A stretch of 64,000 bases of DNA from Muscardinus avellanarius (lineage: Eukaryota; Chordata; Mammalia; Rodentia; Gliridae): positions 122,126,721-122,190,720 of the forward strand of contig OY726559.1 in NCBI GenBank assembly GCA_963383645.1, given 5' to 3'. Both the position numbers and the translations under genes were made by a program. Position 1 is the stretch's first letter, and the number at the start of each line of letters is the position of its first letter. This document shows, piece by piece, positions 22,238 through 33,204 of the stretch. The notes beneath the pieces are model-generated. The model was not told the origin of the DNA and made no database searches. It saw only the letters and a program-made list of their open reading frames with translations.

Positions 22238-22326
22238 CGTCGCAGTGGTCCGGGGACTCTACGGTCACGTGGACAGCCTCCTGCTGCACCTCGACTGGAT
22301 CTCATAGCCAGGGAGGAAGAATATAA
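22238..22326 (+). CDS. TEX9: TEX9 exon 2
   Basis: Acceptor TCTTTTGCAG, donor GTAAGG at 22327. 89 bases: residues 10-38 plus two bases of residue 39. Starts RRSGPG, proline/arginine-rich, ends with the conserved DLIAREEEYK. Intron 1 is only 83 bases. Phase 2 end matches exon 3. Confidence 0.88.
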
Positions 22327-22330
22327 GTAA

Positions 22331-23649
22331 GGAGTTTGGCAGTGGAGTCTTTCCTTCTTTCTTTCATCGAATAGAGACTGCTCGCAAGTATTTTTCCAGG
22401 AGACTGGTTGGATTTCCGGGACCATCTGCTGCCTCGTGTTCCCTTCCCACCCTCCCTCTCACTTGCGGTTTATCTTTTCTCTTTCATCTGAGTAGCCAGC
22501 CTCTGTCTTGAAAGATGTTTGAAGGGGACGAAATTTTAGATAAAGTAAACACAGTCGTTCGTGAGAGGATGCTATTGGATTTGATTAGGGATAGCAGTTT
22601 TCTAGCATAGAGTATTTTGCTTAGTTTCAAGTTCCTAGAGTTTACCTTATATACATTTCTTTTAGCTTGTTTTCTAAATTGAAAGCGTGTTTTACAGGGC
22701 TACCAGAATTAAGTTCTCATCCAGGTTTCCTGGAGTTAGGAAGATACCCTTCCCTCTTCCTTTTTTCAGCGCAATGGCAACTATCCTGAAAATACCTGCT
22801 TTCATTTTGGGCCCTTCCTCTCCTTATCCCCTGGTTTTTATGCGGTAGCCAGAGTGAACTTTTAGTTTGATTGTGTCAAACACTGCACCGTAGACTACAC
22901 CAGGTCCCTTGGAATGTCGCTTGCAGACAAATCCCACCCAGCCAAATAAGATGCATTCAAACTGGACTGGTCCGGTGTGAGCTCTTAGAAAGCCCTCGAC
23001 ATCTCCCTTTAGTTTTAGCAAAAAAGCCAGTAAAATTAACTTTGGGATTTTTCGAATTTGAAATATCAGTTGTTTCCTTCTGGTTACATAGACTGCATGA
23101 GACTACACAAAAAGTACAAAGTAATATTATAACCAGCTTACCCAGATTAAGCAGCCTCATACATGAGCAGATAAATACTTTTGGTTAAGACCTTTTGGTT
23201 AAGACCAGAAATATTATCAGCCAGGCTTTCTAATAATTTAGTGTCATAAAGATTGGAGTTTAGTATTAGCCATGTCTACACTGAAATTTTAGTACATCTA
23301 ATGAAACATGAAAAGAATATAGTAAATTAACATGTTACAATATTTAATAATTGATGTTTATAATTTTAACTTACAAAATTTAGATTTTTAAGGATATATA
23401 TTTATAAAAGCTTATACCATTTATATTTGCCTAATTTACTAAATTAATGGTTATCTGTCAACATCAAGATGTTAAACAAGCATAATTAATATTTAAAATC
23501 TTTTATTCCTGTAAAGGAAATAACCTAAACAAAAATGGTCATTATACTTTAAACACCTACCAAAAATAGATACAATGCTGACCGGCAAGCATCCTGAAAA
23601 GGAATTATATTAATAATATTTAGTCTTATTTTTATCAACATTTAAAATA
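22331..23649 (+). other. TEX9 intron 2, 5' part, mostly unique
   Basis: No coding signal or recognised mobile element apart from a segment at about 22870-23000 that has a diverged direct copy at 25150-25320. Confidence 0.5.
22870..23000 (+). repeat. Unassigned dispersed repeat, copy 1
   Basis: Shares CTACACCAGGTCCCTTGGA and AATCCCACCCAGCCAAATA with 25188-25244, in the same order and strand, then a looser match through ACTGG(A/G)CTGG. I do not recognise the family. Confidence 0.55.
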
Positions 23650-23859
23650 ATTTTTTTTTTTGCAGTACTGGGGATGGAACCCAGGGGCATTTTACCTCCA
23701 AGCTACACCTCCAGTCCTATTCTGTATTCTTTATTTTGAAACAGGGTCTCCCTGAGTTGCAAAAGACCTCACTAAGCAGCCGAGGCTGGCTACTAACCAC
23801 CATCCTCCTGTCTCGGCCTCCCAAATTGGGATTACAAGCATGTGACACCATGCCCAGCT
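23650..23859 (-). mobile_element. B1-dID SINE, older type
   Basis: Starts T(12)GCAGTACTGGGG, ends CACCATGCCCAGC. The T run plus GCAG makes an acceptor-like motif on the gene's sense strand. Confidence 0.85.
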
Positions 23860-25150
23860 ATAACTTGTTTTTTAAGTCACATGAACTGAAAGATATTTGG
23901 ATCCATTTTAGTTGTTATTATTATTTTAATTTATGAGTACTTATTTAATTGAAAGCCAATTTTGGGTATCATAGACAGAAAATATGCTTACACACATGAA
24001 GAGAGACAGCAAATAAATATCTTAAAGCTTTAATTTTTCAGGTATCTTATTTTTCTGACAGGGAAAATAAAGCATATGTCAGATTTAAAGTTGTAGATAT
24101 TAAAATATATCCTACTACAGATATCCATTTTATACTAGTGAGCAGCAGATTCTAAGATGGACTCAGATATGAAACTCTATACAGCAGGGGATGTCTGAGG
24201 CAGAGTCCACCAAGGCTGACACTAAATCAAGTGATTTAGTTGGCCACTTGTCACCTTGAAGAAGACTATACACCAGACATCACCACTGCTTATTTCTTTA
24301 GGGAGAAAAATCCAGGTATTTAGATTTTTTAGAATAAACTTTTATTTTTTATTTTACATTAGAGCCAAACTAGATAACAAGGACTAGTTTTTTCTTCATT
24401 TTTAAAATGTATTCATTAAATTTATTTAGATAGCATGATTTAAAAATATTTTAAATCCCAAAATGTTTATTTTTATTATATTTTAAAAGCCAAGCATTAT
24501 TTTAAACAGGTGTCAATAAAGGGTGAGTGAGGGCTTTTTAAAATTTTAAAGTCAAAAGGAGCATGTTTTCATAAAATTTGCTGTAAATTATTTGGATCGG
24601 GAACCCTGTATAAACAGCATAGACAGGCATGATTTATTGGGAAATAAGATCTCTGTCACCTTGTCCCATATTTAATCCCTTTTTTATAGTTTTAAAAGAA
24701 TTATTGATAGAGCACTAAGCTGGCAGAGGAAAAAAAAAAAAACTACTGCCATTTTTACTCTCATTATTCCCGTAACCCACTTAGGGGCGCCGAAGGCTGA
24801 GCAGCAGCATAGGCTCCTTTTGGGGGGATCCCCTTGTTAACAACAGGGAAAGCTTGAACAACAGCCCAAGTAGAAAAATGGCTACTGGTACTTTCATTCC
24901 CTGATGTTGATATTGTTTAATACAATAATTTGAAGAAAATTACATCCAATAATTTGGGAGGTTGGGGAGGAGCTAGATGGCAATTCTCCCCTGACCTTGG
25001 GCAGCCAGCACCTTACTTTTATAGAAACTTTAGATAAGGCATCATAAAAGTTAATAAAATACGGAAGCTAACAATTGAAACATGTTACAATAAAGAAGCC
25101 CAGTGGAGCAAGCATGTGAGAAGCTTGGAGGAAGGAGGGATTAGACATTA
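23860..25150 (+). other. TEX9 intron 2, unique-looking stretch
   Basis: A/T-rich, no recognised repeat. A GC-richer piece at 24781-24860 (GGGGCGCCGAAGGCTGAGC) stands out but has no open frame or known match. Confidence 0.4.
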
Positions 25151-25320
25151 CTGGATGGAAATGACATCAAAGATTGCACCATAAAGATTACACCAGGTCC
25201 CCTGGAGTGCTTTCTTGTGGATGAATCCCACCCAGCCAAATACTATGTTTGAAGACTGTGTTATATTCAGTTTTATTCAAAACTGGGCTGGCCCGAGAAT
25301 CTCAATGTGTATTCTAAAAG
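25150..25320 (+). repeat. Unassigned dispersed repeat, copy 2
   Basis: Direct, diverged copy of 22870-23000 with about 20 extra bases near 25255. Distance between copies about 2.3 kb. Confidence 0.55.
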
Positions 25321-25326
25321 AGTATT

Positions 25327-25358
<32 letters not shown>

Positions 25359-25360
25359 AG
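25327..25360 (+). repeat. (ATC)n microsatellite
   Basis: About eleven units of ATC/TCA. Confidence 0.9.
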
Positions 25361-25402
25361 ACACTCTTTGGGCATGTCAAACAGGCTCCCATGTTCTTTT
25401 TA

Positions 25403-25406
<4 letters not shown>

Positions 25407-25445
<39 letters not shown>

Positions 25446-25853
25446 CTAGGAACTAAACCCAGGGGCATTCTACCTCTGAGCTGTACCCTCTGCCTGATTT
25501 TTTATTACTTATTTTGTTTTTTTTATTTTATTTTATTTTTTTTTTGGTGGTACTGGGGTTCCTGGAAGCCCTTCTACCTCCGGGCTACACTCCCAGACCT
25601 ATTTTATATTTTTTTGAAACAGGGTCTCTTAGGCCAGCGCGGCAGGCTTCGAACCTGCGCGATCCTCCTGTCTCCGCCTCCCAAGCGCGGGGATTACAAG
25701 CGTGCGCCACCACGCCCGGCATTATTATTTATTTTGAAACAGGGTCTCACTAAGTTGGGGAGAGCCTCACTAAGTAGCTGAGGCTGGCTGTGAACCCGGA
25801 TCCTCCTGTCTTAGCCTCTCAAGTACTGGGATTACAAGCATGAGCCACCATGC
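25407..25853 (-). mobile_element. Older B1-dID SINE with (GT)n tail
   Basis: The tail, read on the + strand, is (GT)n at 25407-25443. Right half 25445-25510, left half 25721-25853. Split by a younger SINE. Confidence 0.8.
25525..25719 (-). mobile_element. Young B1-dID SINE nested in the older one
   Basis: TTTTTGGTGGTACTGGGG start, GCGCCACCACGCCCGGC end, intact CpGs and B box complement. Flanking TTATTACTTATTTTG and ATTATTATTTATTTTG are the likely duplication. Confidence 0.88.
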
Positions 25854-26026
25854 ATTAATTTTTCTTTTCAATTATCTTAATTTGTTACAATAAATTTACC
25901 TGTTAGTTTACTTTTAGTTTTCTGTCCCCTTCACTGGACTACAGTAGAACAGAGATGATGTCCATTTTATTTGCTTACAGAAAGCATATTTACTTACAGA
26001 AAGCATATTTTAATGACTTTCCTTTG

Positions 26027-26050
26027 TGTGCGTGCGTGCGTGCGTGCGTG

Positions 26051-26097
<47 letters not shown>
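26027..26097 (+). repeat. (TGCG)n(TG)n microsatellite
   Basis: Compound repeat: about five TGCG units, then about 25 GT units. It abuts a SINE fragment. Confidence 0.92.
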
Positions 26098-26099
<2 letters not shown>

Positions 26100-26222
26100 T
26101 ACTAGGGATTGAACCCCTCTGCAATTTAGTGAGAACTTGTTTCAAAATAAAGAATAAAAAATAGGGCTGAGGGTATAGCTTGGAGGTAAAATGCCCCTGG
26201 TTCAATCCCCAGTACCATAAAA
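26098..26222 (+). mobile_element. Rearranged B1-dID SINE fragments
   Basis: A 20-base antisense end (GTACTAGGGATTGAACCCC) is followed directly by a sense piece from mid left half to the tail (CTCTGCAATTTAGTGAG to CCCCAGTACC). The switch at about 26119 implies inversion or recombination between two copies. Confidence 0.7.
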
Positions 26223-26379
26223 ACCAAAAAAACCCAGAGAGTTAAACAACAAAGTTATATGATAAATAGCAGGGCAACCGCCCCCCATACATTCCAATTA
26301 CATAGAATTTATGTATTAATTTGTAGAGAACCAACGTCTTTTTATTGAATCTTCTCTGCCACAAATATGATATATTTAC

Positions 26380-28030
26380 ACTTACATAGAGGTTTTTTAA
26401 AATTTCTTTAATGGTATTTTATAATTTTCTACATACATGTCTTGCATATATATTATTTCAAGGTGCCTTGCAGTTTGGATTGCTATGTGTGGCTTTCTTA
26501 CCATCTTACATTTTCTAGTTGGCTGTATGTAATGGAATTACATACTGATTTTTGCATGTTGGCTGCATCTTATCTTTAGATAAGTTCAGCCCTGCTGAAC
26601 TCTTATTATATAGAAGGCCTTGGATATTTTTGTGAAGATAGTCATATATAAATTATAATAGCATTGTCCCTTTATAATTTCTTACGTATTATCTTTTGTC
26701 TTTGCTTAGGACAATAGATATGGAGTAGAAAAAGTGATGAGCTTTCTTATCTTGGCTCTAATTTTGAAGAGCCCACTTGTAGTAATTTTCCACTACATTT
26801 GAAGTTTGTTTTAAGGATGCAAACCTGTGATTCTCCTGTCACTCCCAAGTGCTGGGATTACAAGCATCCACTCCCATGCCCTGATATGCTTTAACATATC
26901 AGAGTACAAAGGCAGATTTCTTATTTTCTTTTACAGACTGCTGGATTTGATTGCTCCAATTTTATTTTTTTTTTCTTTTTGCATCTATGAACAAAAGTAA
27001 GTTTGGTTGTTATTCTTTTTTCTAATTCCTTTACTTTTAGATTTTGAGATCAGTATTATCCTAGCCATATGTGATAACGTGAATACTTCCCCCCCCATGG
27101 GAGCTTTTTATAATCAGTGATTATCAGCCCATTAAAATTGCAAAACTGAGTCTCATGATTCTTTGCCAAAGAATTCTTTCTTATTACTATTCAGTTTCTT
27201 CAATTATTTTTATCTATTTATACTGTAAGTTTTTTTTTTTTTTTTTGTGGTACTGGGGTTGGAACCTAGGGACTTTCTACCTCTGAGCTGGTGTCCCCAG
27301 TGCTATTTTTTACTCTTTATTTTGAAAAAAGGTCTCATTGAGTTGCAAAGGGCCTCACTAAGTAGCTGAGACTGTCCTCAAACCATGATCCTCCTGTCTC
27401 AGCCTCCCAAATGCTGGGATTACAAGCATGTGCCAAAATGCCTGGCTTTTTACTGTTTTCTATAATAAATTTGGGTAATTGATAGTTTTCTAGAAAAGCA
27501 TTAATTTCATGTATGTTTTAAAGTGTATTAGCATAAATTTATTGTATGTTGTTTTATATCTTGACTCTATCTGTAACCATATATACCTCAGCTTTTGGAG
27601 CCATTCCAATAGTTTATTTTTGTCTTCCTTTTTAAATCAGTCTTTCCAGTAGTTTCATTTATTTTACTAGTCTTTTAAATAATTAGTATGGTTTTCTTAC
27701 TAATCTGTGTTATTTTTATTTATTTCATTAGTCTTTATAGAATAGATAGAAATTATTCCTACTGTGGTAGATTTATATATTTAGTTTATTGAGCTCATTC
27801 ATTGTTTTTATTTCTCTCATTTTTTTATTACATACATTTAAGTCTTCAAATTTCTCTTTAGCTATGGTCTAACTATTTCAGGATATGTTTTGATATATAT
27901 TTATTTAAAGTTATTTAGTTCTAAATATTTATTTTTGTAGTGATTATTTAGGAGTTTTGTGGTGGTTGTTTAAATTTATTATAAGTGGCATCTGTTTTCA
28001 TCCTTCATTTTCAATTTTTTATGTCATTTA
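26380..28030 (-). mobile_element. Probable ancient L1, antisense, highly diverged
   Basis: T-rich text with L1M-like antisense phrases (for example CTTTAGCTATGGTCTAACT at about 27858, and ATTTAGTTTATTGAGCTC). Split by a SINE at 27230. Boundaries unsure; part may be unique intron. Confidence 0.4.
27230..27447 (-). mobile_element. B1-dID SINE, older type
   Basis: T(17)GTGGTACTGGGG start, ATGTGCCAAAATGCCTGGC end. Confidence 0.85.
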
Positions 28031-28035
28031 TATTT

Positions 28036-28350
28036 ATACTGGGCATGGTGGTGCATGCTTCTGATCCCAGCATTTGGGAGGCTGAGACAGGAGGATTGTG
28101 ATTCAAGGACAGGCTCAGCTACTTAGTGAGACCCTTTGCAACTCAGTGAGATTGTTTCAAAATAATGAGTAAAAAACTATGGCTGGGGGTGTAGCTCAGA
28201 GGTAGACTGCACCTGAGTTCAAACCTCAGTACTGCAAAAAAAAGTAATAATAATAATAATGTTTGGGGGTGTAGCTCCAAGGTAGACTGCCCCTGGGTTC
28301 TATCCCCAGTACTGCTAAAGAAAAAAAGAAGAAAGAAAGAAAGAAAGAAA

Positions 28351-28403
<53 letters not shown>

Positions 28404-28450
28404 AGTAGGGCTGGTAGGATGCCCCTGGGTTCAATCCCCAGTAACTCCCT
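28036..28450 (+). mobile_element. B1-dID SINE with triplicated ID-like half
   Basis: A complete dimer (28036-28236) with AATAATAAT tail is followed by a second right half (28262-28315), an A/G-rich (GAAA)n tract, and a third, shortened right half (28405-28445). Each ends in the CCCAGTA word. Local duplication or repeated insertion of the right half. Confidence 0.75.
28317..28403 (+). repeat. (GAAA)n microsatellite
   Basis: About twenty GAAA units with one interruption, grown from a SINE tail. Confidence 0.92.
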
Positions 28451-28736
28451 CTACACACAAATTACAAGTATACCTTTTATAACATTTTTATCATTTCAGT
28501 CATATAATAAATGAATTTAACTTACTTACATTATTGTGTTTTCTAATTTGAAGTTGTCTTAGCCATCTTATTTTTCATATGCTCTTTAGTTTTTATTTAC
28601 CATGTATTTTCTTTGGCTCTTTTCTGTCCTTTCTTGGATTGAATGAGTTTTGACAGTTTTCTTTGACTGGTTTGGAAAGACCTTAGAATGTTATAACTTG
28701 TTTTTTTTTTTTTTTTTTTTTTTGCTGTTGGTTTTT

Positions 28737-28935
28737 TTTTTTTTTTTTTTTTTTTTTGGTGGTACTGGGGTTTTTGGAAGCCCTTCTACCTCTGGGCTAC
28801 ACTCCCAGACCTATTTTATACTTATTTTTGGAACAGGGTCTCTTAAGCCAGCACAGCTGGCTTCGAACCTGTGCGATCCTCCTGTCTCCGCCTCCCAAGT
28901 GGGGGGATTACAAGCGTCGCCACCACGCCTGGCTA
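28737..28935 (-). mobile_element. Young B1-dID SINE
   Basis: TATAACTTG flanks at about 28692 and 28933. The tail, on the + strand, is a long T tract broken by GCTGTTGG. Confidence 0.88.
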
Positions 28936-29532
28936 TAACTTGGTTTCTCCTTTTCAAGTTAGTTCATGACGTTTCTTTGTTTTAACTTACTCACACCTAG
29001 TTCACCGTTAATGTTATTTTTATTGTCTATATAAAATTTATCCTGTTTTCTAGTAACTCCTTCTTCATGATTTTTTTTCTAGATTTTTTCCTCCCTCAAG
29101 TACAGACCCTTCAGTGCTTTTTATTCTGTGATAATCTAAGTCTTAAACTCTCCCATCTTCTCAAAAAATGTATTTTGCTTACTATTCTATGAATATAGAA
29201 TATGGCATATGGAATTTTAGATGGCCAGTCCTCCCTCTTCTGCCCTTTTTTTCTATTCTAAAGTTTCACTATAATATAGACAGGTGTGGATTTGTTTTCT
29301 TTATTTTGTTTGAGATCCATGTCTTTTTCCAGTTTGGAAAATTCTCAGCATTATCAGTTCAAATATTGACATTTCCTTCTCCCTGGGATTTCCTTCTATA
29401 ACTTCTATTGACAGTAGGTAAGTAATAACATTGTCATACAGTCTGTTTTCAATGGGTATTATTAACATCTCTTTTGTGTTTATAGCCTGTTTTTCTGTAC
29501 TTCCTCATAGGTGATTTCTTCATCTCTGTCTT

Positions 29533-29740
29533 TTTTTTTTTTTTTTTTTTTTTTTGGTGGTACTGGGGTTCCTGGAAGCCCTTCTACCTCGGGGCTACAC
29601 TCCCAGACCTATTTTTACATTTTTATTTGGAAACAGGGTCTCCTAAACCAGCGCACGCGCGGCTGGCTTCGAACCTGCGTGATCCTCCTGTCTCTGCCTC
29701 CCAAGCACGGGGATTACAAGCGTGCGACACCACGCCCGGC
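29533..29740 (-). mobile_element. Young B1-dID SINE
   Basis: Perfect 14-bp duplication TTCATCTCTGTCTT at 29519-29532 and 29741-29754. Retains GCGCACGCGCGGC in the left half. Confidence 0.92.
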
Positions 29741-29819
29741 TTCATCTCTGTCTTCTAATTCATTCCCTCTTCAGTCTGTTTGATTGTTCAATATACTTTG
29801 AGTTTCATTAAGTTTTAAA

Positions 29820-29940
29820 AAATATATGCTTTTATTGGTGCATTTAGTTATGCTTCATAGAGAGGTTCAATGTGATACAAACATACAAGTACAGAACATT
29901 TAGTATAATTCCCTCTGGATCCTCTTCCCGCCATCATGTA
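29820..29940 (-). mobile_element. Short L1 3'UTR fragment, antisense
   Basis: TTTTATTGGTGCATTTAGTT is the complement of the L1 end (CACCAATAAAA). Only about 120 bases before homology fades. Confidence 0.5.
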
Positions 29941-30465
29941 GATATTGAAATATTGAAGTATGAAAAAGCTGATATTGACATATGTTGCTGAGTTGTAGCC
30001 ACATTGGGAATGTTCACTAAACCTGAGATTTAGCTTCCCAGTCACAGCAACATGGCAGATGAGCAGGCCTCCCTCACTGCTGCCGTTCCAGTCCTCAAGG
30101 AGAGCATGGTACCTCACTCTGAGGAAGGAAGGTTATAATTTATATTCTCTGCAAGTAGGAGCTATGTTGAACTCACCCCGCTTATTCTTCCTGACCTTAT
30201 TAGATAAGGCATTTCACCTAGAGCAAAGGGTGTAGGAAGGCCCATACTGAGAGTGTTTAAATTCCCACCACAAGGAAGGAAGAATCGTGGGGTGCTGGGG
30301 ATACGTTCTAATTGTCCTGTTCATCTTAAAATATAAATATCACGTGTGTATTTTGATATTTGTTGATTAGATCACTTGCTAAGAGGTAATTGCTGAAGCT
30401 TAATTATTTTTATTTTTGTTAGGATTTTATTATAACCCAAGTATTAACTTATTTTCTGCTTTTAG
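29941..30465 (+). other. TEX9 intron 2, 3' end, unique
   Basis: No recognised element. The final 50 bases hold a T-rich tract leading to the exon 3 acceptor. Confidence 0.4.
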
Positions 30466-30529
30466 ACGTTTAAATGCAGAATTGGAAGCAAAAACAGCTG
30501 ACCTGGTTCGACAAGCTGAGGAAGTAATA
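30466..30529 (+). CDS. TEX9: TEX9 exon 3
   Basis: Acceptor CTGCTTTTAG, donor GTAAGT at 30530. 64 bases completing K39 and encoding residues 40-60 (RLNAELEAKTADLVRQAEEV then I). Predicted helical. Ends in phase 0. Confidence 0.93.
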
Positions 30530-31616
30530 GTAAGTAGGTAATAGTGCAAGTTTAGTGCATTTGAGTGCAAGTTTAACTTTTGAATTTGATGTATGACATA
30601 CATACCAAAAATGTAGCCACAGGATAAATAGCTCAACAACTGATTCTAAACTGAAAATGAATATATATAGATATGTGGATATGTATTGTATGTGTTTTTG
30701 GTAAGCATACATTTTTCTACAAGTCATTGCAAACATTAATATTTAACCATAGTTTTTAGTACCAAAAAGGTAGTATTTGAGAGTAGCTTCATAGAATTAA
30801 TACTGATAATTTGGTAGGGATAGAAATAAAATGATCTTTAGATGAAAGTTGAATAAATTTAAGCAAACTTCATTAATACTCAGATTGATAATTTGTTTCT
30901 TAATCTCTATAGTTACATCTAAATCAAGTTCTTGAGGCCAGACCAGAATTGAATTTATAGTCAGGAAAAATGTTATAAGGTTTTATTACCAGACATTGTA
31001 TTTAAGTACATTATCCAGTTCCCCATTCAGGCACCTGATTGGATATTCCTACGTTAAGCTTCCATCCTTAAGCATTAGTATTCCTATTGTCGATTGATGG
31101 GATGGAGAATTTCTCCCTAAAAGAGTAAGTAGGCTGCTTTAAATTTATCAGTTCTTACCCTAATTTAATTGTAATTCTTTCTTTAAACCCCCTCTGTCCA
31201 AAATGGAGGTGGTGGAGGCAGGGAAGGAAATCTAGCAATATCTTCATGTCTTATACACATTCTTAAGTACTGGTTAGTTTAGGAATAAGAAATGCATCAT
31301 ATACAACATCTCAGGTAATAGCTATTGTTACAGATTTACTAGTTGCAATTATAATTAAATATTTTACTAAAAACAAATGTTTTTATTCCAATTTTTAGTT
31401 TTGCCAGTGTCTGAAGAGCAGGAAAGTACTCATACAGAAGAACCCCACATTGTAGTACTAGATTCATTATGAATACTTTTGAAAGAATCCCCTAAAAAAG
31501 AAGCCCCCCCCCAAAAAAAATCCAAGGATAAAACTGAGGTGTGGGAAATGGGGAGGGATGTTCCCACCCCATAGAAGCTAATGGAATGTAACTATACCTT
31601 GTGGATTTGTGTTTAC
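30530..31616 (+). other. TEX9 intron 3, unique stretch
   Basis: No recognised repeat; a short exon-like piece at about 31400-31470 was judged unsupported. Confidence 0.4.
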
Positions 31617-31632
31617 TCAATTCCATTTCTTT

Positions 31633-32264
31633 TTTGGGGGGGAAGTTTATTTATTTTTTTAATATAATATATTTTTATTGGTGCATTGTAGTCAAACATC
31701 TCAATGGAATACAAGACTTGTGAGGATATACAAGCACACATCATTTAATTAACTTTTATCCAGTCCCCATCCAATTCCCTCCCCCTCCCTCGATCCCATG
31801 CTTGATTTAGTGATGAACTTTGATATATTTATTTAAGTACATCATTTGCTTTAAAGAGATTCCATCTTCCCCCATCCCAGCCCCTCTGATTGGTCACCTT
31901 AATTGCTCCTCCATAGGGCCCTTTCTCCAACTAGATTTCCTCCTGTTACCCATTTCTTCCTAGTTTTTGCATAGTAGGTAAAGCATCTGATTTTTTATTT
32001 TCGGTGATAGTTCTCTGTCTATGCTGCATTGCAGATTCTGATTCCACTCTTGAAAGCCCTGGCACCGGCCTGTCCACCCAGCAGACTCTGATCCCGGCCT
32101 CGGAGGCCCCAACCCTGGCCTTGCCTTAAAGCAGTCTCTGATCCCGGCCTCAGAGGCCCCAGCCCTGGCCTTGCCTTAAAACAGTCTCCGGTCCTGGCCT
32201 CAGAGACCCCAGCACTGGCCTTGCCTCATGGCAGACTACGATCCCTGCCTTGCTGGCTCTGGCA
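31633..32264 (-). mobile_element. Composite: 50-bp minisatellite joined to L1 3' end
   Basis: Flanked by a 16-bp duplication TCAATTCCATTTCTTT (31617-31632 and 32265-32280). Read on the minus strand: GC-rich 50-bp tandem units (32264 to about 32030), a short joint, then L1 3' sequence (about 32010-31660) and an A-rich tail interrupted by a C run. It looks like one insertion event of a composite transcript. It could also be an internally deleted L1 whose 5'UTR consists of these units. Confidence 0.7.
32030..32264. repeat. 50-bp minisatellite, about 4.7 units
   Basis: Units begin CAGACTCTGATCCCGGCCTC or a variant and end CTTGCCTTAAAG. Unit starts at about 32032, 32081, 32131, 32181 and 32231. 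Outer units are diverged, the inner two nearly identical. Confidence 0.8.
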
Positions 32265-32288
32265 TCAATTCCATTTCTTTCTCTCTCC

Positions 32289-32500
32289 TTTTTTTTTCCC
32301 CCTACAGTACTGGGGATGGAACCCGGGGGCATTCTACCTCCAAGCTACACCCCGGCCCTATTTTTTATTCTATATTTGGAAACAGGGTCTCACTGAGTTG
32401 CAAAGGGCCTCACAAGTAGCGGAGGCTGTCCACGAACCATGATCCTCCTGTCTCAGCCTCCCAAATGCTGGGATTACAAGTGTGCACCACCTTAACCGGC
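32289..32500 (-). mobile_element. B1-dID SINE
   Basis: Starts TTTTTTTTCCCCCTACAGTACTGG, a strong acceptor-like motif on the gene strand. Ends CACCTTAACCGGC. Confidence 0.85.
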
Positions 32501-32506
32501 TCCTCC

Positions 32507-32675
32507 ATTTTTTTTTTTTTTTTTTTTTTGGTGGTACTGGGGATGGAACCCAAGGGCATTCTATCTCTGAGGTATACCCCCAACCCTGTTTTTTATTCTT
32601 TATTTTGAAACAGGGTCTCACTGAGTTGCAAAGGGCCTCAGTAAGTAACTGAGGTTGTCCAAGAACCTGGACAAC
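32507..32675 (-). mobile_element. B1-dID SINE, truncated in the left half
   Basis: T(21)GGTGGTACTGGGG start. It stops after AACCTGGACAACC, so most of the left half is missing. Tandem to the previous copy. Confidence 0.8.
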
Positions 32676-33114
32676 CATTTCTTGATATAGCTTTTTCATA
32701 CAAAGGCTTTTACTCCTGGTACTTCATTTTTAACATTTTCATACTCTTTTCAAGATTAAAATTGTACCTGATTTGAGACAAGTTTTCCAACCTGCTAAAC
32801 TGATTTATATTTTCAATTCTTGTGTATATTTCTAATTTCCATTGCATGCTACATAGATGGAAGACTCCCCTGTAGTAGGGAAGCAAGAGTTGGAAATATA
32901 AGATATTTACATTTTTCTTTTCTGATTAACTTTCTTACTACAAAACAAACAGCAAGTGAGGACGTAATGTAACAGACCTTATTTTCATACCATAGCATCT
33001 TGAATTCTGTGCTTTGATACCCTAAAAACCATTAATTTTCAGAGAGACACTTGAATATATCCCAGTTTTGTGATCTTTTTCTGTATAAAATATGATTTAT
33101 CTTTACTTATTTAG

Positions 33115-33194
33115 AGAGACCAGCAAGAGGTACAATCCAGGCCTTTTTCAACACAAAATAAATTGCATGAAGAGGAAGATGATTACTGTACAAG
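33115..33194 (+). CDS. TEX9: TEX9 exon 4
   Basis: Acceptor CTTATTTAG, donor GTAAAT at 33195. 80 bases, residues 61-86 plus two bases of 87; starts RDQQEVQSRPFS and contains the acidic EEEDDY motif. An antisense SINE begins about 20 bases after the donor. Confidence 0.9.
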
Positions 33195-33204
33195 GTAAAT
33201 GACT

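Larger units (their letters stand above)
22020..22300 (+). promoter_or_regulatory. TEX9 CpG-rich promoter
   Basis: The only dense CpG cluster outside retrotransposons: GGGCGGAGCCGCGCCCGCGCC (GC-box type, about 22034-22053), a G run, the X-box and exon 1. No TATA box is visible at a plausible distance, as usual for a CpG-island promoter. The transcription start cannot be fixed from sequence alone. Confidence 0.7.

Noticed and set aside
22156..22425. Antisense frame across TEX9 exon 2 and intron 1 (possible divergent gene)
   Set aside because: No splice or family support; it is open because the region is GC-rich.
25514..25753. Repeated 60-130 codon frames with PGYTPRPI or SPSTSGLHSQT wording at many sites
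   Set aside because: They are translations of the antisense SINE consensus, not genes.
31397..31472. Alternative terminal exon or small coding segment in intron 3 (frame VLPVSEEQES...)
   Set aside because: Acceptor-like tract exists, but the frame fitting exon 3 (phase 0) is different and uninformative, and no donor or protein match is recognised.
32030..32264. CRISPR-like array
   Set aside because: Regular 50-bp units without unique spacers, in a mammalian intron, inside a target-site duplication: a minisatellite.
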